Shown in pieces: positions 7,593 through 16,321 of a stretch of DNA of 64,000 bases. The notes beneath the pieces are model-generated. The model ran no database searches. It saw only the letters and a program-made list of their open reading frames with translations, and had not been told where the DNA came from. The DNA lies in contig NZ_CP042913.1 in the NCBI RefSeq assembly GCF_008065115.1, positions 3,507,658-3,571,657 of the forward strand, written 5' to 3'. Each line of letters starts with the position of its first letter. Position 1 is the stretch's first letter. Position numbers and translations under genes: made by a program. The stretch comes from Bythopirellula goksoeyrii (GTDB taxonomy: Bacteria > Planctomycetota > Planctomycetia > Pirellulales > Lacipirellulaceae).

Positions 7593-9413
7593 TTAGACTT
7601 CGAGTTTTCTAAAGGCACGAAGCCCATATTTTAATGGGACGATTGTGACCACTGCGGCTAAAATCACGACACCGACCAGCCCCAGGCTCAGCCAGAGTTG
7701 CAAGTTAGCAGGGGGGACCATCTGAGTCTGTAATCTGCTTTCGTTTGCCATAAAGTAAAAATGGCAGGGGAGGGCGGTCAACAAGACCGTCAGCAAGATA
7801 TAGATGGCGCTCAGAACAAGATTGAGAGTGCCACCGAAACCAGCGGCAATCTTGGAAGGAGACTGCTCTCGAAAGTCAGGCATGATAGCACCTAAGCCGA
7901 CTGCCATTCCGGAAAGACCGATACAAAGTAGCAAGCAAATGAATTGATGGATAATTATTACCTGCATCGATACTCTCAGCATGACATCACTGGCTAAGAC
8001 TAAGCCAGCACAAGGCAACCACGAGCCGCATGCAGCAAAAAGGAACTTGCCCCAAAGGATGGAATCTCTTTCAATCGGTAATCGCCCCAGAATCCAGAAC
8101 CGCCGACCTTCCAAACTGATAAGCGGATAGATAAACCGTGTAGTAAATGTCGAAAGAATGAGACCGACGACGGCAAGATTGAGAAAGCTGACGATATTCA
8201 CCCAAGCTAGGACACTAATGTCCTGACGATGCTGCCGAAAGCGGTCGATGTTGGCAAAGTACAGCATCAACAATCCGAAAAAGATAATGAACTGGGACCA
8301 CTGAACAGGATCACGTCGAAACAATCGAATGTCTTTGATAATTAGCAGTTGTGTTTCTCTCGGCAAAAAGAACAGTAGTTTTTCTGTAAGTCGGTCTATC
8401 CAAGCCATATGGACATGTGTCTCGCGTGCTTGGCGTGAATTCAGAGCATAGTAGCTGGGTCGATAAATCCGACCTCCCACCCAAAGAAGAATGACGTGAA
8501 GAAAGAGCGCGTTCGAAAGTAATACGATTAAGTACTTTCCGCTTTCAAACCAGGGGAGGTCTCCGGGATCCTGAGTCTGTTCACGAGCCGCTTCCAGCAG
8601 ACCGTTACTTAGCCAGGTACTCGGCAACCACTCACCGCGAGTAAATTCAAAACGTCGGAATGTCTGCTTAAACCAAGCCGCTCCCAGCAAATCGGCGTCA
8701 TTTATGTCGAGAGTATGCCAAATGGAACTGTAAGCGATGGCAACGACCACCAAGGCGATGATTCCCACAACGATTCTGCGCAGATGCGGCACACGACTGA
8801 TCAAAAGCAGGCAACATATTGCCCCAATCACGCAAGGAATGTAGGCAAAGGAAATCATCAACCAAGGAAGGTACACATAGTAGTACCAGGGAGCTGCAAC
8901 CACGATGCCGTAGGCAATCATCATCGGGCTAGCCAGTAGAAAAAAACCCCAACTGCTAAAGAACAGCGATTCCTGAAAGCGGTACAAAACAAGACGCGAG
9001 TCTCTGACGGGCATTGTCAGCAAGTGATTCGTTTCTTGTGAAGCGTACAATCCCCCATAGAGAATGATGCCTGACGAGAAAATGAGCATGATCTGCAGAG
9101 ACATAAAGAACAGTGTGAAGACAAATTTAACTGTCTGTGCATGGTACGTCGCCCCCGGGAGCCCCACCTGGCCAACAACGAAATCGAAGCCAAGATAGAA
9201 TAAGACAAAGAGGCCGATCCAGAAAAAAATGCTTAAGGAGATGACCAGCGAGGTTCGCATGCGAGAATTCGCAAAAAGATGACGCAGCTGGCTCCGGCTT
9301 TCGCGCAAACGGAGTTTCCAAAACAATTGACCTTCACGCTCATGTGTGGGCAATCTTTCAATCAGATCAAGATAATCAGTGGAAATCGAGTCGGTTCCAG
9401 GATTTAACGACAT
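7593..9413 (-). CDS. ABC-2-type exporter permease, large
   Basis: A 606-residue polytopic membrane protein with about 12 hydrophobic segments in two halves: one set from about residue 56 to 230, a soluble linker, and a second set from about 375 to the end. It lies 29 bases downstream of an ABC ATPase gene, and large permeases next to such ATPases belong to the ABC-2 superfamily. The substrate is unknown. Phrases such as RDPVQWSQFIIFFGLLMLYF and PLISLEGRRFWILGRLPIER recall the putative ABC exporters of Gram-positive and planctomycete genomes where one long chain replaces two permease subunits. It is the last gene of a four-gene minus-strand run. Confidence 0.75.
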   Translation of the reverse strand: MSLNPGTDSISTDYLDLIERLPTHEREGQLFWKLRLRESRSQLRHLFANSRMRTSLVISLSIFFWIGLFVLFYLGFDFVVGQVGLPGATYHAQTVKFVFTLFFMSLQIMLIFSSGIILYGGLYASQETNHLLTMPVRDSRLVLYRFQESLFFSSWGFFLLASPMMIAYGIVVAAPWYYYVYLPWLMISFAYIPCVIGAICCLLLISRVPHLRRIVVGIIALVVVAIAYSSIWHTLDINDADLLGAAWFKQTFRRFEFTRGEWLPSTWLSNGLLEAAREQTQDPGDLPWFESGKYLIVLLSNALFLHVILLWVGGRIYRPSYYALNSRQARETHVHMAWIDRLTEKLLFFLPRETQLLIIKDIRLFRRDPVQWSQFIIFFGLLMLYFANIDRFRQHRQDISVLAWVNIVSFLNLAVVGLILSTFTTRFIYPLISLEGRRFWILGRLPIERDSILWGKFLFAACGSWLPCAGLVLASDVMLRVSMQVIIIHQFICLLLCIGLSGMAVGLGAIMPDFREQSPSKIAAGFGGTLNLVLSAIYILLTVLLTALPCHFYFMANESRLQTQMVPPANLQLWLSLGLVGVVILAAVVTIVPLKYGLRAFRKLEV

Positions 9414-9442
9414 GGCTAAGTAGCACCAGTGAGCGAGCAGAG

Positions 9443-10225
9443 CTAGAGTACCGGATTGGTTGATTGGCGGGAACTACTACCATTTACGTTCTCACTCACT
9501 GCGCCCTCTTTGGTCAGAGCCAGGTAGAGCGACTCTAAGGTACCTAGTTCCCCTGGTACTGATTCTCTCAATTGAGCAACCGTGCCTTCAAAGACAAGCC
9601 TGCTAGCATTCATCACTGCAACCCGGTCTGCAATCTCTTCTGCAATTCCCAAGGTGTGCGTGGACATCAGAACGGTTTTTCCACTATCGGCATAGGCCCG
9701 TAAAAAATCCTTAACAAGGCGAATGCACTGAGGGTCGAGACCAACCATAGGTTCATCGACTACCAATACTTCCGGTTGATGGATCAAGGCTGCTGCGAAG
9801 ACTGTCCGTTGTCTCATGCCGTGCGAATAGCTTTCGGTGAGTCGGTCTACAAACGGGCCCAACTGAAATCGTTCGACCTCTCTTTGGACGGCAGTTCTTG
9901 CTTCAGTCGCAGTCAGTCCGTAGAGTTCTGCGACAAACTCCAAAAACTCAAGAGCAGAGAGCTTTTCATAGAGGAAAGGCTGATCTGGAACATAGCCAAC
10001 CAGCCGGCTCGCCTCTCGCAAGTTTTCACTGACAACAAATGGGCCAACCCTGACTTTCCCAGAAGTAGGCTGGAGCAAACCGACCAACATCTTAATAGAA
10101 GTTGTTTTGCCGGCACCATTGTGGCCTAGCAATGCGACAAGCTCTCCCTTACCGACGGATAGATTAAGTTTCTCTACAGCGGTTCGATTGCCAAAAGTGC
10201 GAGTGACATCTTCAAAATGTATCAT
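9443..10225 (-). CDS. ABC transporter ATP-binding protein
   Basis: A 260-residue nucleotide-binding subunit. Walker A is GHNGAGKTTS, the Q-loop lies in VGYVPDQPFLYEKL, the signature is SHGMRQR (a variant of LSGGQ), Walker B is VLVVDEPMVGLDP and the H-loop is STHTL. It energises the neighbouring permease at the inner membrane. The frame could start at a GTG at 10246, but the ATG at 10225 fits family alignment (MIHFEDVTRTFG); neither has a clear ribosome-binding site. Confidence 0.9.
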   Translation of the reverse strand: MIHFEDVTRTFGNRTAVEKLNLSVGKGELVALLGHNGAGKTTSIKMLVGLLQPTSGKVRVGPFVVSENLREASRLVGYVPDQPFLYEKLSALEFLEFVAELYGLTATEARTAVQREVERFQLGPFVDRLTESYSHGMRQRTVFAAALIHQPEVLVVDEPMVGLDPQCIRLVKDFLRAYADSGKTVLMSTHTLGIAEEIADRVAVMNASRLVFEGTVAQLRESVPGELGTLESLYLALTKEGAVSENVNGSSSRQSTNPVL

Positions 10226-10333
10226 AGATGGTAGACATGTTTGCACTTTGACCGCTATCGGGAGGTATCAACATGTTTCAAGTGGTCCCATGGACCAAGC
10301 TGGAGAAATGGAATGCGAAAGGCAAATAAGAAA

Positions 10334-11254
10334 CTACAGTATTATGTCGCCTTTGATTTCTGGATCAATTTCCTTCCAGTCGATCAACTCATCGAAGAAC
10401 TCATGTCCCACGGATTCTGCTTCCTTATCTGACAAGCGATTGAATCTGAGTCGCGAACTCCCCATGAAAACGTCCCGCCTAAGGATTTTCCCGCTAGGTT
10501 CTACCCAAGAGATCGCCTGCAAACGAGCCTTATCCGAGATTCCAGAACCAAGCATCCCTTGGTATTCCACCTTGAAAACACGCTTTGGTTCCCCCGCAAA
10601 AAAAAGCAACTCTTCTGCGACGACTTCTACTCTTACAAGTTCTATCGGATCGCCAGACGCTCGAAAAGGGCTATAGACCTCTTCCTGCCAATGACGGCCC
10701 ATATACATGTAGGGAAGCTCTGAACCAGGAAACAAGACTTCGTTGAGCGACTTGCTATCGGGTAGATAGACAGATACCTCGTGCGGCAAACTACCAGTAC
10801 TGACTTTTAGTTTAAGATAGGAATCCTTGACTCTGCCTGAGATTCTTAGCACCGAGGGCATCTCGTTAAGTGATACCTTGCTTAGAAATGACGAGAAATT
10901 CCCAATGGAATCGACTTCAATAAGCGACTTAACATCGAGCGACATCTTGCCCAAGCTGGGGACCGCCATTCTCATCCAAGTAGGGGCTAGTTCGGAGATT
11001 GGCATTTCCACAAGCGAAATGCGATTGTGGAGTTCGACAGTCCCTCCCACGCCAGGAACACGAATGCTCGCAGCTTTTCCGACTCGCTTACCGGCCCATT
11101 CAACTTCCCAAGCAATCGCCTGATTATCTTGGAAATTCTCAATCGCGGGAGGTTGCCCCTCACCCCAGCCAGGCAACACCCGTTCGACCACTAGCCATGC
11201 CATACTGCAAAGCCATAAAGAGAACACGGCTAAGACGAATAGTCGATTCGCCAT
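10334..11254 (-). CDS. Membrane-anchored protein of the ABC module, unknown
   Basis: A 306-residue protein with one N-terminal membrane segment (MANRLFVLAVFSLWLCSMAW) and a large exported domain rich in beta strands; no known motif is seen. I chose the ATG at 11254, with GGAG nine bases upstream. It is located 108 bases before the ATPase gene on the same strand. Its place suggests an accessory or substrate-related protein of the exporter, possibly a periplasmic partner like those of other three-part ABC-2 systems; this is inference only. Confidence 0.65.
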   Translation of the reverse strand: MANRLFVLAVFSLWLCSMAWLVVERVLPGWGEGQPPAIENFQDNQAIAWEVEWAGKRVGKAASIRVPGVGGTVELHNRISLVEMPISELAPTWMRMAVPSLGKMSLDVKSLIEVDSIGNFSSFLSKVSLNEMPSVLRISGRVKDSYLKLKVSTGSLPHEVSVYLPDSKSLNEVLFPGSELPYMYMGRHWQEEVYSPFRASGDPIELVRVEVVAEELLFFAGEPKRVFKVEYQGMLGSGISDKARLQAISWVEPSGKILRRDVFMGSSRLRFNRLSDKEAESVGHEFFDELIDWKEIDPEIKGDIIL

Positions 11255-11461
11255 ATGGTTCGCTCCACGGTCAGGGTTCAATTAGATAGAAACTTCTCCA
11301 TGCTCATCCAAAGCCTAGTACGCGTAGGGCCGAGCGTAGAGGTCTCCCCTATTCTAGCCGAGAACTCGACAAAAAGCGACCGAATGTCCGTATCCTACTG
11401 CATGAATGCAACATTATTGCGTAGATTGCCTCTATTGCAGAATCGAACTGGATCTATTTTT

Positions 11462-12034
11462 TCAGGGATCCAAGCTGTTTTCCTCGCCACTTTTAGGGAA
11501 AGCGGCTTCGAGAAAATCCTCTAGCGTGTAGATAGCCTTCAGTTGATGCGGGTTTCCGCTAGCTTCAGAGCCCATATTCTGAGGAGAGGTATCAATTCTA
11601 GAGATGATCCCAGCCTCAGATTGTGTAGCGATTGCCTCCTGAAGAACTTGGCGTCCCTGGCGATTCAGCGACAAGACCTCAAGCTGACCGTATCCCCCTA
11701 GTTTTTCTGCAGCTTTTCTCAGCACCTGGTTAGCTTGTTCTCGAAAGAAATACCTTGAAAGTGGTGCGTCATCTTTTAACGCTCGATTGGACAAACCTCG
11801 GTGAGTTGCAGGAGAATTACCGAAGCTCCTTCGCAAATAGTCCTGCAGTTCTTCAATTTGGGACTCCGTTATTAAGTCTCCTGGGACATAGGTCCCGCTA
11901 GATTCAAGGTAGAGTCTTGCTGTCTTGGCAATAATCTGGTTTTGCGCAGGATTAGGAACTTTCTCTGCGAGGGCTCTATTTGCCGTGAAAAACAGGAATA
12001 GGCAGCATAATGCGGGAAATCCGATTCTATTCAC
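11462..12034 (-). CDS. Secreted protein upstream of the ABC module, unknown
   Basis: A 190-residue protein starting with GTG (AAGGTG just upstream) and carrying a signal peptide (NRIGFPALCCLFLFFTANRALA). The mature part is charged and mostly helical, with no cysteines and no recognised domain. It is 207 bases upstream of the anchored protein on the same strand, so it may open the transcript, or may be separate. Confidence 0.6.
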   Translation of the reverse strand: MNRIGFPALCCLFLFFTANRALAEKVPNPAQNQIIAKTARLYLESSGTYVPGDLITESQIEELQDYLRRSFGNSPATHRGLSNRALKDDAPLSRYFFREQANQVLRKAAEKLGGYGQLEVLSLNRQGRQVLQEAIATQSEAGIISRIDTSPQNMGSEASGNPHQLKAIYTLEDFLEAAFPKSGEENSLDP

Positions 12035-12348
12035 GACGCACCTTGAGAAGAGTAGGGTAATTCTGGTCTGAAACGGATAAACACCCGAGGATTAGCCTGA
12101 TAGTAGGTGGTACTTACTGCGGTCACTCTGGGGGTTCTCTAGACAAGCCTACCACACAAATGTTGCCATGTATGGATATGCGTAACCCATTTTCTAGAAA
12201 AGGGTTATGTAATTTCTTGTGGCAAGATTTTCTACCAAATCCCCCTTTTGGGTGGGCTACTATTTGCACATGCCACCGGATCGATTATGTTGATTGGAGA
12301 TGAACTTGGAGCCGATTCTACTCTTACTCGCCAAACAGGAGGTTAACC
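12035..12348. promoter_or_regulatory. Divergent intergenic region with a long palindrome
   Basis: It lies between the minus-strand secreted-protein gene and the plus-strand zinc-ribbon gene. At 12183-12207 it holds TAACCC-A-TTTTCTAGAAAA-GGGTTA, a near-perfect palindrome with one unpaired base, which could be an operator or hairpin. AGGAGG lies six bases before the zinc-ribbon start. Confidence 0.5.
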
Positions 12349-12573
12349 ATGCCGAGTGGTGCATATTTCATTCGCAGTTGCCCAACTTGTGGCAGGTCGT
12401 TGGAAATTCGGGTTGAGTATTTTGGAAAGCGTGTTTCATGTAAGCATTGCTCTGCGGAATTCGACACTGTCGAAGAATCTCTTGATAATTCAGATCCGAG
12501 CGAATCGTCGTTGAGCTTGTTGGCACGTGCCGAGGAATTGATCGAGTCGGTCAAGATTGGATCAGTTGCCTGA
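12349..12573 (+). CDS. Small zinc-ribbon protein
   Basis: A 74-residue protein with two CxxC pairs, CPTC and CKHC, spaced 18 residues apart (between about residues 11 and 32), forming a zinc ribbon near the N-terminus, followed by an acidic, serine-rich tail. The perfect AGGAGG six bases upstream supports it as a real gene. Zinc ribbons of this MJ0042-like type are frequent at the N-termini of planctomycete proteins; here the ribbon stands alone. Role unknown. It converges with aroA, stop codons three bases apart. Confidence 0.7.
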   Translation: MPSGAYFIRSCPTCGRSLEIRVEYFGKRVSCKHCSAEFDTVEESLDNSDPSESSLSLLARAEELIESVKIGSVA

Positions 12574-12576
12574 GGT

Positions 12577-13863
12577 CTATCGGGTAGTTGTTAGCCTTGC
12601 CAGATCTGAAAAGTAATCGGGATATGTCTTGGAAGTGCAACCTGGATTGCAAATCACAATTCCGGGCGAATTGAGCCCTGCTATGGCGAAGCTCATTGCC
12701 ATGCGATGGTCGTTGTAGGTATCAATGGCTGCTGGCGACAGCTTCCCCGGCGTGATCTCCAGCCCATCTTCCGATTCCTTCACTTCGGCTCCTAGTTTCC
12801 TCAGCTCCGTTGCCAAAGCCGCTATGCGATCGGTTTCCTTGTGCCGAATGTGACTTACGTTACTGATCCGAGTGGTGCCTTTTGCAAAAAGAGCAACTAC
12901 AGCCAATGTTTGAACGGTATCACTGATCGCGTTCATATCCACGTCAATGCCGTGCAGCGGTCCTCCCTGAACTGTTATTGCATCGTCTTCAGTATGGATC
13001 TGACACCCCATGTTGCGAAGACAATCGACGAAGGCAACGTCGCCCTGGAGACTCTCGTAGTTCAGGCCGCGCACGGTCACTTTGCCGCCGGTTACGGCAG
13101 CGACAGCCCAAAAATAGCTGGCTGCCGAGGCATCGGGTTCGATGGAGTATCGGCAAGCTTTGTAGCTCGCTGTCGTTGGGATGTGTATTACTGAGAAGTT
13201 CTCGCTTGGTTTCGCCAGTACACCAAAAGATTCCATCACTCGAAGTGTCATCGCCACATAGGGAACTGATACCAAATTACCTTCCACGTGCAGTACGACA
13301 TCTTGTTCCGCGCATGGAGCAGCCATCAAGAGTCCACTGAGGAATTGGCTTGAGATATTTCCTCCAACGGTAGCTACTCCTCCCTTCAGCCCATCAGCAA
13401 TAACCTTAACTGGCGGACAGTTGTCATTTCCTTCGCACTGAACATTGGCACCGAGTTGATTCAAGGCCGATGCCAAGTCGCCAATTGGGCGTTCTCGCAT
13501 TCGCTCAATCCCATCCAAGCGATACTCGCCGCTACCCAAAGTGACCGCTGCAGTCAAAAATCGTATCGTGGTTCCGCTGTTCCCGACGAAGATATCCGCC
13601 TGACCAGCTGGTATATTGCCTTTACAGCCTCTGACTTCAATCGTCCTTCCGCCGGCGGAAACGTCTACCGCGATGCCCAATTCGCGGAGGCCGTCGATCA
13701 TGACCCGCGTATCTTCGCTATCGAGTGCTCCCATTAGCTCAGTATGACCATTGGCCAATGCGGCGCAGATGAGTGCTCGATTGGTGATGCTCTTTGAGCC
13801 GGGTGGACGAATTTCTCCATGCACGGGACCTTGAACGGCTTGAATCTCAATCTCATCGGGCAT
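12577..13863 (-). CDS. aroA: 3-phosphoshikimate 1-carboxyvinyltransferase (EPSP synthase)
   Basis: A 428-residue enzyme of the shikimate pathway that joins phosphoenolpyruvate to shikimate-3-phosphate in the cytoplasm. Family signatures are clear: [20 protein letters not shown] near the N-terminus, [10 protein letters not shown] near residue 92, [13 protein letters not shown], and [13 protein letters not shown] near the C-terminus. Length is normal. No strong ribosome-binding site precedes the ATG. It stands alone on its strand, convergent with the zinc-ribbon gene and divergent from the molybdoenzyme gene. Confidence 0.96.
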   Translation of the reverse strand: MPDEIEIQAVQGPVHGEIRPPGSKSITNRALICAALANGHTELMGALDSEDTRVMIDGLRELGIAVDVSAGGRTIEVRGCKGNIPAGQADIFVGNSGTTIRFLTAAVTLGSGEYRLDGIERMRERPIGDLASALNQLGANVQCEGNDNCPPVKVIADGLKGGVATVGGNISSQFLSGLLMAAPCAEQDVVLHVEGNLVSVPYVAMTLRVMESFGVLAKPSENFSVIHIPTTASYKACRYSIEPDASAASYFWAVAAVTGGKVTVRGLNYESLQGDVAFVDCLRNMGCQIHTEDDAITVQGGPLHGIDVDMNAISDTVQTLAVVALFAKGTTRISNVSHIRHKETDRIAALATELRKLGAEVKESEDGLEITPGKLSPAAIDTYNDHRMAMSFAIAGLNSPGIVICNPGCTSKTYPDYFSDLARLTTTR

Positions 13864-14031
13864 GTGGAAGGACCGTAGTGTGGCTAAGGGCTTGTTCTGA
13901 AAACCAATTGGTGAATCGCAGGTCAGAAGGTATGTTAGATTCTAATGTATTGAGAGGGAAGGCTCGTCTACTATCTCATGCTCACCTTATTCCTGTTAAA
14001 CTCGCAATGACGTATTGAAAGCTGCTCAAGT

Positions 14032-16260
14032 ATGAAAAAGGTATCTTCGGGTGGTGGCTGGCCTGCAATCTGGTACACATTGCGAAAAGGCCAAGAGGCT
14101 GGCGGCATCTGGAAGCTATGGAAGGCAATGCGTTCTAAAAACGCCTGTAAGACATGTGCGCTTGGCATGGGAGGTCAACGAGGCGGGATGGTCAATGAAC
14201 AAGGCCATTTCCCAGAAGTGTGTAAAAAATCATTGCAGGCCATGGTTGCCGACATGCAAGGTGCGATTGGGCCCGAATTCTGGCAGCAATACGCAGTCGA
14301 AGATTTACGCCAACTCTCACCTCGTGAGCTTGAAAACTGCGGCAGGCTTACTCAGCCAGTACTTTATACACCTGAACTTCGCCGCTACCAACCGATTCCT
14401 TGGGAAGACGCATTCCGTCGGATTGCTGGAAAACTTTCGGAGCTCACTGCCGAAGAGACCTTTTGGTATTTCAGTGGCCGCAGCAGCAACGAAGCGGGAT
14501 TTCTTTTACAGTTATTCGCTCGGCTGTATGGTACGAACAACGTCAACAATTGTAGCTACTATTGCCACCAGGCTAGCGGTGTCGGACTCACCAGTAGTAC
14601 TGGCAGTGGCACGGCTACGATCATGCTCGAAGACCTAGATAAGTGCGACTTAGTCTTCGTCATCGGCGGAAACCCAGCGAGCAATCATCCTCGGCTCATG
14701 CGTACTCTTATGGAAGTGCGGCGTCGCGGTGGCGAGGTGATTGTCATCAACCCTCTGGTGGAAACCGGGCTCGTGAATTTTCGCGTACCGAGCGACGTGC
14801 GTTCTCTGTTATTTGGTACTAAGATCGCTAGTCTCTATGTGCAACCACATATTGGGGGCGACCTTGCTTTGCTGACGGGAATTGCCAAGCGAATAGTCGA
14901 GCTTACAGCTCACGATATGAATTTCGTGGAGTCTCACTGCAACAACTGGGATGAACTCTCGCGAAGCCTAGACAACGCTTCCTGGGATGAGATAACAGAA
15001 AAATCGGGTGTTTCTTATGACCAAATCGATGAAATTGCTCAGAGGTACTCTAAGGCCAAGAATGCCGTGTTCAGTTGGACGATGGGCATCACACACCACA
15101 CGCACGGAGTGCAAAACGTCCAGGCCATTGCCAACCTTGCTCTGCTGCGGGGAATGGTAGGGCGCCCCGCCGCTGGTTTGTTGCCTATTCGGGGACATTC
15201 GAATGTACAGGGAATCGGGTCGGTGGGTGTAACCCCCAAACTCAAAGACGCCATCTTTGAAAGGTTGCAAACGCATTTCGGAGTGTCGCTCCCAACTACG
15301 GCAGGACTCGACACGATGGGCTGTATGGAAGGTGCACATGGCGGGAAGCTTAAGTTCGGACTTAGCTTGGGAGGCAATCTCTATGGTTCGAATCCCGATT
15401 CGACGTTTGCTCAGCAGGCTCTTGAGAACTTGGACATGATGGTTTATCTCAGCACGACTCTCAACACGGGACATGCCTTTGGACTGGCGCGCGAGACGAT
15501 TATTCTCCCCGTGCTTGCGCGAGATGAGGAGCCCCAACCCACGACCCAGGAATCGATGTTCAATCTTGTGAGACTAAGCGATGGCGGACCACGGCGTCAT
15601 GTTGGCCCCAAGAGTGAAGTAGAAGTCATCGCAACGATTGCCGATGAAGTTTCCAAAGGTGATACTCATTCCGAGAAGAATGGAACTCTTGGCTCAATCG
15701 AGTGGCTTCGCATGCGCAACACGGGCCGCATCCGCGAGGCGATCTCGAAAATCGTGCCAGGCTATGACAAGATCAGAGACATTGCCGACAACAAGGAAGA
15801 ATTTCAGATAGCTGGCCGCACGTTTCATGAGCCAAGTTTTCCGACGGCCAATGGTCGTGCCAACCTGCATTCTCATCAACTGCCTGAGTTGCTCGGTTCA
15901 AAGAACGAACTGCGCTTAATGACCATTCGCAGTGAAGGCCAATTCAATACGGTCGTTTACGAAGACTACGATCTCTATCGGGGCGTGGAAGATCGCAGGG
16001 TCATCCTCATCCACCCCGACGACATTGCCGAACGTGGACTCGATACGGCAACGCCTGTCACAGTTTACGGCCCGGCAGGTTCGCTTTCCGGAGTGCGGCT
16101 GCATCCCTTCCCTCAAATCCGTCCGGGTAATACAGCCATGTATTATCCCGAGTGCAATGTGTTGGTGAGTCGTCATGTGGATCCCTCTAGCAAGACCCCA
16201 GCATTTAAGGGGGTAATTGTTACACTCGAACCCGAGGAAGTACTTACATCTACCCAATGA
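14032..16260 (+). CDS. FdhF/YdeP family molybdopterin oxidoreductase
   Basis: A 742-residue molybdopterin-dependent oxidoreductase of the DMSO reductase superfamily. The N-terminus carries CKTCALGMGGQRGGMVNEQG and FPEVCKKSLQAM, characteristic of the FdhF/YdeP group, with CxxC that may hold an iron-sulphur cluster. NNCSYYCHQASG near residue 180 supplies the cysteine in the usual position of the metal-binding residue. MGITHHTHGVQNVQAIANLALLRGM and RGHSNVQG are also typical. The C-terminal cofactor-binding domain ends near residue 735. The substrate of this group is not settled; some members are linked to acid resistance. No accessory electron-transfer subunit lies next to it. Confidence 0.88.
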   Translation: MKKVSSGGGWPAIWYTLRKGQEAGGIWKLWKAMRSKNACKTCALGMGGQRGGMVNEQGHFPEVCKKSLQAMVADMQGAIGPEFWQQYAVEDLRQLSPRELENCGRLTQPVLYTPELRRYQPIPWEDAFRRIAGKLSELTAEETFWYFSGRSSNEAGFLLQLFARLYGTNNVNNCSYYCHQASGVGLTSSTGSGTATIMLEDLDKCDLVFVIGGNPASNHPRLMRTLMEVRRRGGEVIVINPLVETGLVNFRVPSDVRSLLFGTKIASLYVQPHIGGDLALLTGIAKRIVELTAHDMNFVESHCNNWDELSRSLDNASWDEITEKSGVSYDQIDEIAQRYSKAKNAVFSWTMGITHHTHGVQNVQAIANLALLRGMVGRPAAGLLPIRGHSNVQGIGSVGVTPKLKDAIFERLQTHFGVSLPTTAGLDTMGCMEGAHGGKLKFGLSLGGNLYGSNPDSTFAQQALENLDMMVYLSTTLNTGHAFGLARETIILPVLARDEEPQPTTQESMFNLVRLSDGGPRRHVGPKSEVEVIATIADEVSKGDTHSEKNGTLGSIEWLRMRNTGRIREAISKIVPGYDKIRDIADNKEEFQIAGRTFHEPSFPTANGRANLHSHQLPELLGSKNELRLMTIRSEGQFNTVVYEDYDLYRGVEDRRVILIHPDDIAERGLDTATPVTVYGPAGSLSGVRLHPFPQIRPGNTAMYYPECNVLVSRHVDPSSKTPAFKGVIVTLEPEEVLTSTQ

Positions 16261-16321
16261 ATTGCTTCCGCCGTAGCATGAGGTTTTCGCATCCAAGTTA
16301 TTCCACAACAAGGAATTAGAT

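Noticed and set aside
15380-15405. GGTTCGAATCCCG, like a tRNA T-arm
   Set aside because: It lies inside the molybdoenzyme gene in frame (YGSNPDS) and no acceptor stem or anticodon arm surrounds it.
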